Of a DNA stretch of 64,000 nucleotides, positions 55,824 to 64,000 are shown in pieces. A program made the translations under genes and the position numbers. Origin of the DNA: Pisaster brevispinus (lineage: Eukaryota > Echinodermata > Asteroidea > Forcipulatida > Asteriidae). A model generated the notes under the pieces. It had not been told where the DNA came from. It saw nothing but the letters and a program-made list of their open reading frames with translations, and made no database searches. The DNA lies in contig JAMKCF010000001.1 of the NCBI GenBank assembly GCA_023634235.1, positions 5,830,758 to 5,894,757 on the forward strand, read 5' to 3'. Position 1 is the stretch's first letter. Every line of letters starts with the position of its first letter.

Positions 55824-56200
55824 AAATCAGCCACAGCATTAGATATAGACCCTTTTGACTAAATGAAATAAATTCAAGCAAAACTGCATTTTCAGATGAG
55901 CCCACATGTCTCTTTCTGCCCAATCAACCATTTCTTTGACTAACACTCTTTGTTTACACAATTTAGCAAGGCTGAGCAATTGCTGTACAATTCCTATGGG
56001 AATTCTTAGAGAGCGGGTCAAGGTTGGATTGTGTTAGTTAAAAACAAACCCCGGGTAGTGATAAGACATTTGACATGCTATTTGGCTAGGTGCAGTTGTA
56101 GAACTTGGAGTTTTTTAGATTTTTTGAAACAAAATGGCGGAATAATGACTTTTTAATTAAAAAATGTTACTCAATAAGTGAGCGATGGTGTCACGGAGGG
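55824..56200. repeat. Dispersed ~370-bp repeat, copy 2
   Basis: Same orientation and order as 5291-5670, from AAATCAGCCACAGCATTAG to GAGCGATGGTGTCACG. This copy has an added GGTTGGATTGTGTTAG segment near 56023. Confidence 0.75.
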
Positions 56201-59200
56201 TTAATCAATATGGAGGAAAACTTGGTTCTATAGTGTATCCTGATCATAAACAAGACAATGATCACAAATTCCGTGATATAATAATTTACATTCAACAGCA
56301 ATATGCGTTGAATTAGAAAGTTTTACATTTAACAGACTCGGACTGGTTTCAGTTAATCTTGTAGGATAGTCAACCATTTGAACCAAGTAATGCTGATATA
56401 ACTGTTTGAGAAATTTGAATTACGTAACAGCTTGTAATAATTAATATTTTTAAGTATATGGCTGATTGCATGAGCTTTTGTACTGCCAATTATTATATTT
56501 TGGTACTCGATATTCGCACTGGTGAACGGCCACTATACGGCAACACAGCCCAATTACATTGTTTTATTTTTTTTTTACTGTTTTCATGTAAGATAATTTC
56601 CACGTAAATTGAGGGCGTTTTTCCCCCATTTCAAAGAATCAAAGGCATGATATGTATGGATTTGACTATACCATGTCCTCTCCATACCGTTTTAATTGCA
56701 AAGCAGGTTGTCTTTTACTTGCTTTTTGTTTTCAAAATTTAATTTTCGAGTTGGGCTGTGGTGCCAAGGAAGGCCGAACGGCGAAGTCCTAATAAGTTTT
56801 GATCTCGTATTCGGGAACTTGAGCTCAACCTTTAATAAATCAATGTTGTCATATGAAATTGCCATTAACGGGTATAATTCAGTTGATGTGCAATGTAGAC
56901 TGCTATTCCTCCTCCATTACTGTTCACATATCTCCTTTCGATGGTAAAGTCATCTAGTTGAATTTCAAAGTTAGGAGTTGAGTTATCCAAGTGGGTTTCG
57001 GGTACGGGAATAATGTTGAATGGTTAATCTCTCAGTTTTTCATTGAGATGATCTACCTAAGCAAGCAAGCTTCAAATATTGACATGATCAACTGTTAGTC
57101 TCTTGGTGTGCACCATAATACAATAGCCTGTTTCGCTATCGCCATCAATGGGGGCGACTCCACTCGGTCTTCCACTGGTTGGCTCTTGGACTGGAGTATC
57201 GTGGTGGACTGGTCTTATTGAAGCCTTCCTTCCGCGAAGGGTTTAACTTCTTCTAGATATGCAAGTTAAGTGATTGTATAATAGGTACTTCCTTATACCC
57301 ATGATTACTTCCGTTATGTTGATGCTGTGGTTCAGGGCTCGGGTTAATGTCCGGATTTAAGAAGCAGTAAGTTGGAATGGGGCATCTGAGTTTGCCTTGT
57401 AAGACAGACGAGAAGCACTTAACCTTCATGCACAATGGTTTTTGTTTTTCTTTTTTCTTAACCAATATTGCAGTTTAAACCATCAGTGGTCACTCAAGTC
57501 CCCTCCCCTTTCAGCAGAACTATATAAAACACAAAAGTGGTCAGCTTGACTCCATTGTCGGCTGATTTACGATTGCCGGCCGGGCTGGAGATGAAGTCAA
57601 AATATTTGTACGACTTCACCCACTGACAAAAATACAGTCGCTAGAGGAAAGTATAGTCTTTACTAAACTTCATTAAATGACATCAATTCTACAACAAAAC
57701 TACAACAAAACCACCTTGACCATATAATTGTTGTTTTAATGCTACTACCAAAGATTATTGTACATGACTCAATTTTACAACGTTGTACATTTTAAAAAAT
57801 TGAAAAATGCGATTACTAGTTTTTTTCAATTGATAACTAATGCCCTAATGCACAAATCTAAATATTAATTAAACTATCAACCAGTCAGTAGTTTTAAACA
57901 AGTACATTTATAGCAATTTTCAAAGACTCTTATCTCAAATATATTAGTAGTCATGAAAGTACTGTGGTGATCGTTACCCGCTTTGTAAAATTTATAATCG
58001 TTTCTTTATAAGTTATTGAAACGAAAACACAATAAGGACAATTTATAAGTCTTTTTTTACCGCTAAAGATGTCATGTTTTCAAAACTAACTATCGACTGA
58101 TTGCGTAAAACTCCAATAAAATGCGACAGATAGAATGTTAAAAGTATCAGTCATTACATGTCAGTTTTTCTAAGCAGTACAATGATGGCAAGGTTTTAAA
58201 AGACACTCCAAAAAAGGCTTTAAATTTTTCAACACAATCTGTTTTCATTCAATATTGTTTTCCTTTAAAAGTAGTGTCATTCATTAAAAAAAATAATAAT
58301 AATAACAATAAAAACAATACAATAAAAGTCAAATGTAAACGTTTTAGCTGAATACAGCGTCTATTTGTTGAAAAGAAGAAAAAACAAATGAAGAAAAAGT
58401 TCTAGGTATTTTCGCACGAACGTCGAATCCATCCACGTTTAGTGCGATCGGGTACCGACCGCATCTCCGGCGCGACGTTCGTAAACGGCACCAGCCTTGG
58501 AAATGCTAACTTCCTTTTACCTCCATCTTCACAAGTAAGCTTTCAGATAGAAATTAAAAAAGTTTGTTCGTGTTCATTACTAAATTAGGACCCCCCACTA
58601 TAAAGAAGTTTCAAAAATCCACATTAGAACATGATTTTAACTTTACACATACTGTACAAGTTTAATGAACTAATAATATCATATCACTAGCATTGATCCA
58701 AGCAGTCTATAAGCAAGCATCTGATTTCCAATCTCACTTCACAACACGTTGTATTATATCGTTAATTTTCTTTTCAATCCTAAACTAAGAGTAGTTTTAT
58801 TTCATTTAAAGTTCACAAACCAAGGTTTCTATAATTCTAACGAGTAATGTGAATTGGTAAAATAGTCAAATTTCCATTCTAAGATGACTCTTTGTATTGT
58901 GTTTTGCATCCTAAATTATTATTATTTGTTCATTTTGGCATTGATATCATGATATTGTCAATAAGAAGGTTGTTGTTATATCACTTTCGATACTTCACTC
59001 CTCCCTATTGCCCAGCGCCCCTTCCCACTTGAATTAACTAAATAAAACACTGCAAAAAGCGTATCTTTTTCTGTCTTTGATTTTGATTAATGGATGATAG
59101 CAATTCCGTTCAAATAGAGGGTCTTAGTTGAAATAAGTATAGTATTATTTGGATTGTTGAGGTTTAATCTCTTGATGCAAATGTCCATTCTAGTTCAATA

Positions 59201-59234
59201 AATCAATTGTTATGAGTTCCTACTCGAAATGAGT
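56201..59234. other. No supported gene
   Basis: AT-rich intergenic DNA. A small CpG-rich patch at 58430-58490 has CGAACGTCG and its inverse CGACGTTCG. On the minus strand AATAAA near 58797-58803 could be a distant polyadenylation signal of the gene at 59235. Confidence 0.45.
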
Positions 59235-60230
59235 TTAAACTACTTGCCGTACTTTCATGCTGCATTTCTTGAGGGAGTAAAGTGGACTTTTCCAGCCTTT
59301 CCATTGTATTCCCTCTCCGTGCAACACTTCAGCCTGTTGGTAGTATAGACCATTCAGATTAGCAGTTTGGCAAGCTCTATACCACCATGCACCGTTAAGT
59401 CTCTCTGCACAGTTACGTGCATTATTTAAGTCATTGTCCTTGTCCTTTGATGTGAATGGGAGCCCATTATGATCGGCCATAGAATCACCTGCTGTGCTAA
59501 GAGCATCGTATGAACCAACCTGGAGAGTGTAATTCGCATATGTAACAGCAAACTCACCGTAAGAAGCCCAAGCTGTGTTGGAGTGCCAATCTTCCATATC
59601 TACTCTGAGTTGCCATTGTCCTGATCCAGTAAGGTCACGCAGGATATCATTCCCCAACCAGAACTCATTCTGCAGATCACCAAACCCTGATTGGTATTCG
59701 GACCAGTTACGGTTAAAGTCAACTGAGCCATCCTGTCTCCTCTGGGACATGATCCAGCCTCCTCCATCTGTCTCCATATCACAGTAAACTTGTAACCCAT
59801 CAGTCAGACTAGTAGGGAAGATGGTGTATAAGCCATTGTCATGGTAACCAGCTTGATAGAGCTTCACGCAAGTGCTATACCTCTTCATATTCGGAACGGC
59901 AAATGAAAGAGTGTCCACCTCATCATCATAGTAGAAACTTCCGTGCAATTCGAAAATGTCATCAGGGCTGTTTACACTGGTGATATCGTTTAGTTCGCAA
60001 ACATGGTTTTCTGTTTGGTAGTTGAATGATGCACACTGTTGATCCATAAAGCAGTCTCGCCCACAGATCACGGGAGAAGATACAGTCTTCCAGTGAAACA
60101 CATGATTCAGTAAGGCTCGGTTTTCAGCCAAGTAGAACGTATCGATGAATCGTTGTTGGGATGCACTCTGACATGCTTGAACCATCAAGGTCAGAAACAC
60201 TGTCGTGATGATTACTTCCATAATGAACAA
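59235..60230 (-). CDS. Secreted PAN/apple plus fibrinogen-domain lectin (FReD)
   Basis: An intact 331-residue protein in one exon. Residues 5-24 are a signal peptide (hydrophobic VIITTVFLTLMVQAC, small residues at the cleavage site). Residues about 30-102 form a PAN/apple-like module with C56, C60, C66 and C78 (CGRDC, CASFNY). Residues 114-331 form a fibrinogen C-terminal domain with C121/C150, GGGW at 157-160, WLGND, a DKDND calcium-site motif at 263-267 and C274/C287 in NCAERLNGAWWYRAC. There are N-glycosylation sites at N175 and N233. Such proteins are secreted pattern-recognition lectins, often expanded in invertebrate deuterostomes. The exact ligand is unknown. Met4 is an alternative start. 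No collagen or coiled-coil region is present, unlike ficolins and angiopoietins. Confidence 0.93.
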   Translation of the reverse strand: MFIMEVIITTVFLTLMVQACQSASQQRFIDTFYLAENRALLNHVFHWKTVSSPVICGRDCFMDQQCASFNYQTENHVCELNDITSVNSPDDIFELHGSFYYDDEVDTLSFAVPNMKRYSTCVKLYQAGYHDNGLYTIFPTSLTDGLQVYCDMETDGGGWIMSQRRQDGSVDFNRNWSEYQSGFGDLQNEFWLGNDILRDLTGSGQWQLRVDMEDWHSNTAWASYGEFAVTYANYTLQVGSYDALSTAGDSMADHNGLPFTSKDKDNDLNNARNCAERLNGAWWYRACQTANLNGLYYQQAEVLHGEGIQWKGWKSPLYSLKKCSMKVRQVV

Positions 60231-60349
60231 TCATTGATATTGTTTTTCATCAATTTGAAAGAAAAAGATATGCATTAACTATAAACTTGTCTAATCCTTC
60301 AGTACAACAATTGTCCTAACACTGACGGGTTAGTCTCTGACGCAAATGA

Positions 60350-60425
60350 ACTGATCATAAAACTAAATCGTTGGTCGCAGGCAAAATTATTATACATGTA
60401 GTTAGCTCCACCCATTGACGTCACC
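60350..60425 (-). promoter_or_regulatory. Candidate promoter of the fibrinogen-domain gene
   Basis: Reading the minus strand: a perfect CRE palindrome TGACGTCA (60416-60423), then GGGTGGAGC, a TATA-like TGTATAATAATT (about 60388-60399) and an initiator-like TCAGTT near 60350. The spacing to the ATG at 60230 leaves a 5' UTR of about 120-140 nt. Inference from motif order. Confidence 0.4.
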
Positions 60426-60499
60426 GTTTCCACAGCAATGACATATACACGAACGACCACACCATATCGTACGCGTTTCAAGACAAACGACAAAAACAT

Positions 60500-63400
60500 T
60501 TGTCTTGGATTTTGATTGGCGAATTATTTTCGTTTAAGATTTTAGTTACGACTGCAATGACTTGTATGACCAATACTACCGTTGCTTAATGACAGCATTA
60601 ACAGTGATTATTCAAAAATTTAGGCTGTTTGTTTGCGTAGGCAATGTATTCTTCGTCATAATGGCCAGACCTTCAAAATATTCAAACTACTTTGATTTTA
60701 CTTGCAGCCCCGATACAGAAAAACGAGCCAGTTTGTTTTGCCATGCAGCTAGTTTTGGAAACTTTTGACAATTGAGTTTTGTCCAAGTATCGATAATAAA
60801 TGTTGTTCATTACCACGATCTAGATACGGCAAGATGTACGTCAATCATAGTTGCAGTACTGCAGACGCAAATGTTTGTTAGAGCAGTTGTTGTTGTTGTT
60901 GATTTTTTTTCTCACGTTCATGCTCAACTCTGCCTGAAACATCACAAAAAAAACATGGCAAATTAACTGGCATTACATTTGCAAAAAAATGAGTCAGTTT
61001 GTTCTATCCAAATAATTTCGAGCTCACAAAGTCATTTTGGCTCAAGAAATAAGTTGTTTCGTGAGCTCTAAAGCAGTAACTACTTTTAAATACGTTGCTT
61101 TGCACTCACAATCACGCTGTGCGCTCGTGATCATACCGAGCACTCAGAATTACCCACTTTGTGCAATCGATCAATTTGTTTTTTCCAGTTGGAAGTAATT
61201 TTGCATCAGTTTTCGATTTCACCGACTGACGCCAACCTCACTTTACTGCTGAATATTGGGAAAATGACAGTCATAGGCACCTTTGAAGTACAATGCATCA
61301 AGTCTCCACTTTCAAATAATTGAAAAAAAAAAACTGAACAAAAATATCTTAATGAATAATGCGGGGTTTTAAAAAGTTTTCAGCTTTAAATGCCTTTTTA
61401 CCGACAAAATTGTGCTTCCAGTGGTGCTGTCGCAGGCAACACAATGGTTACCCTTGAAAAAAATGAAATTTCCATAAGCCATTTAAAAAGCTTCCTGTTC
61501 CCGTCACAATAATTAAGGCAATTTATTATTTGTTTATAAAGCTTCAAATATGCATGCACGACAGAGAGCTCACGTCATTGTGTTCTGCACGCTTTATTGG
61601 TTATTAAATTAGTTCTAAAATATACTAATTGCGCTTAGCCATGGCGGCACTGTATCATAAAACGGAGTGAAAACACTAAATATTAACGGGACACTTAGCA
61701 GACTATATTTACATGGAACAAATTATTCCGTCAAAGGATTATCCTTCAGTTCCCATAAAGGTGTATTGTATTTGTTTTGGAGGTTGCACAAATCGTTTTA
61801 AAAAACGGACAATTTATCTAAGAAAATCACCTGGCTTTATTTTACCTACAATTGACATGAGAGGTAAGAAAATGACTGTTCTCTCCTGCTAATCTTGGAA
61901 ACTTCAAAATGTAGCAGTAATACAACTTTTTTTTTTAAAGAAAAAAAGCAAGACCTAGTTATCTTAGATCAAATCTACACTGCTAGTAGATATACACATG
62001 GTGTTACCGCAAACCGAATATACATTGTTACCTCCACATGCCTCAAAAACAAAATGCAATTTCACACAAAAAAACCTTAAAATTCAAATTGGCGTTTGTT
62101 TTAAGTCGCCATTCGTTTTGAACTTTACACTCAGGCATCAGGGTTTAGAAAATAAGGGAAAAGGAACTAATTTTTAATGTGTAGAGCAGCAAACATGTAG
62201 GAAGGGCACATCCCGGGTCTTAGTATAGTGTTTGGTCACCAGTTGTGGTTTCTCTTCCTTGATTTGCGCTGAGAAAAATATTGTGCCTGCTGTAGTGCTT
62301 TGTGTTACACTTGTAACTGGTTGTGGATATTAATTGACAAAGAAAACAAAACGCGATCGAGACGTTTACGTTAAATGTACCTGTTCCAGTCAAATAGTTA
62401 TTTCAATATCGTTTTTATGAAACCATCAGTAATACATGCTCTTCAGGAACCACTAGTTGTTGTTGTTTTTGTGTGTGTGTTTTTTTTTTTTTTGGTAGGT
62501 CATGGGGGCACTGCATCAGCCTACTATAACTCTGTAACTACCAATTGATAACGCTTAATATTTACGGAGCACTATTTTTCATGTGGGCAATAGTCTTCCT
62601 TAACATATAAACTAACCCTGCAGTTCCATGATTGTTTTTTTTTTAATTGTTCCTATGCTGAAAGGTATTTGTCAAGAAATTTTTCATGGTAGCTAGTTTT
62701 TTTGCGGTTATATTGAATCCCAAACGTGCACTTTAATATTCATAAAACAATTAAACATAAAAAATAAACGATATACATTTTGCATTAATGAATACATAAA
62801 GGCAATTTTCTTTTTGATTGTGTTCCAAATAGTGACATAAACAGAAGGGCAACTGGCTACACATAATTTAAAATAGTCCCTTTAACTTTCAATATATCAT
62901 CAACATGTGACAGTAATTTTAAATAACTAGAAAACAAATGTATATTTTTCTGCAAAGACATGTTTACCTCATTTCATTTTACCAATTATGCTAAACTGTG
63001 CATGTCTAGCCCCCGAACACCTTGTCTTAGTTTCAACAAAACAAGTATATTTGTTTTTACTAATGAATCAACCAAGAGTGTAACTTGACATTTTGCATGC
63101 TATCTGTTGAATTCGTAATAGGGAAATCGTATCGTGGTAAGAGATATTCACAAAATCTTGATTGAGTACAACAAATATGCATTCAATCAGACCCATAGCA
63201 ACATATTTAATGCGCATCAGGAAAAACGTTTATACAACAAATCATGAGAATAGAAATCGGTCATTAGGCACTGGAAATCGACTGTGTTGAGCACCTTGCC
63301 ATGTACATACGCTGATGATACGTGGAGATTACGATATTGAAGTGTGTTGCGTTCTGAGATTTAGATTTGAATCCAAACCCTGCCGTCTCAAGTCTGCAAC

Positions 63401-64000
63401 ACTACAGTCAGGGTTGCCAGTCAAGCCTTAATCATCATAAACGAATGGGAATGGACCTTAATTGAAAAAACAAATCTAACACAGACCTTGGATGCCAGTT
63501 AAGTAATTCCTTGACAAGTATTGATTGTGCTGACCGCGCAATCGTCTTCATAAAAGGCGAAAAAAATGAAAGCAAAAACAAATTTCAATGAAAACCAAAG
63601 GTCTTCGTTGGGCTGTCCACACGACAGAATCTTTAAGTCAAGAAATCAGAACAATTAGGGAGTCTGGAGAGAATCATAAGAGTGTTGTGGTCTGAATGAT
63701 TGTAATTATTTAGTGATGTTAACTCGTAAGCATGGATTGAATAAAGTCGTTTGACCACTGCAGCTAGAAGACAGTCTCCGTCGTCTGTGTTCCGTATCGT
63801 CTCGTTTTGGGTCAAAGGTAACCAGGGTTTAAAAATGTAGTGCCGCTTCGGGTCTAAACAAATCAGGGCTAAAAAAAAAAGTGTTACAAAGTTAAAGAAC
63901 GCTTTCCTTAGATTTATTTTGAATTTAACTTGTAATGTTCAAGGAACGTGAGAAAGGCAAACCTTTACCCGAGAAAGATCTACTGTTGTTTACAGTAGGT
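60500..64000. other. No supported gene
   Basis: AT-rich DNA with scattered homopolymers (T run near 62482-62494). At 61996-62015 it shares 20 bp with the MITE end at 29627-29866. Open frames are short and unrecognised. Confidence 0.45.

Overview
This window reads as repeat-rich nuclear DNA of an invertebrate deuterostome, most likely an echinoderm such as a sea star. The support is indirect: AT-rich spliced DNA, tRNA-derived SINEs with a tail typical of sea urchin and sea star genomes, BEL and gypsy retrotransposons, many miniature inverted-repeat (MITE) and foldback elements, and a secreted PAN plus fibrinogen-domain lectin gene. Nothing looks bacterial. The species cannot be fixed from sequence alone.

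Layout. 0-8 kb: two tRNA-SINEs, a broken LINE reverse transcriptase and two possible host exons. 8.4-12.5 kb: a decayed DNA transposon carrying an internally deleted IS630/Tc1-type transposase, a duplicated block full of TGACGTCA palindromes, and four small hairpins. 12.9-18.4 kb: a foldback element, then a decayed gypsy element with one LTR, interrupted near its 3' end by a SINE and a MITE. 18.6-21.3 kb: a large foldback element with 119-bp tandem repeats. 23.3-27.0 kb (minus strand): a ten-exon RAG1-like transposase pseudogene that keeps the RAG1-type N-terminal zinc region, a GGRPR motif, the DDE residues and the zinc ligands, but has three stops and one frameshift. 27-30 kb: simple repeats, a foldback element and two MITEs.

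30.7-45.4 kb is an unusual zone. About ten copies of a 257-bp repeat, rich in AGGTCA half-sites, are followed by eleven or twelve related exon-like cassettes of 57-110 bp with good splice donors. The cassettes are separated by satellites of 55, 66 and 159 bp that share a GTGACGGC-CAGGT core. I infer a multi-exon, probably non-coding transcription unit on the plus strand that grew by repeated segmental duplication.

46-55 kb: a conserved but frameshifted transposase-like gene split by a young BEL/Pao retrotransposon (47829-54818) with near-identical LTRs and a perfect 5-bp target duplication. Rejoining the flanks across one target copy restores the reading frame of the interrupted gene. 55-57 kb holds more MITEs and a second copy of the 5.3-kb repeat. 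59.2-60.2 kb (minus strand) holds the one clearly intact host-type gene, an intronless fibrinogen-related protein with a signal peptide and a plausible promoter. The rest shows no gene I can support.
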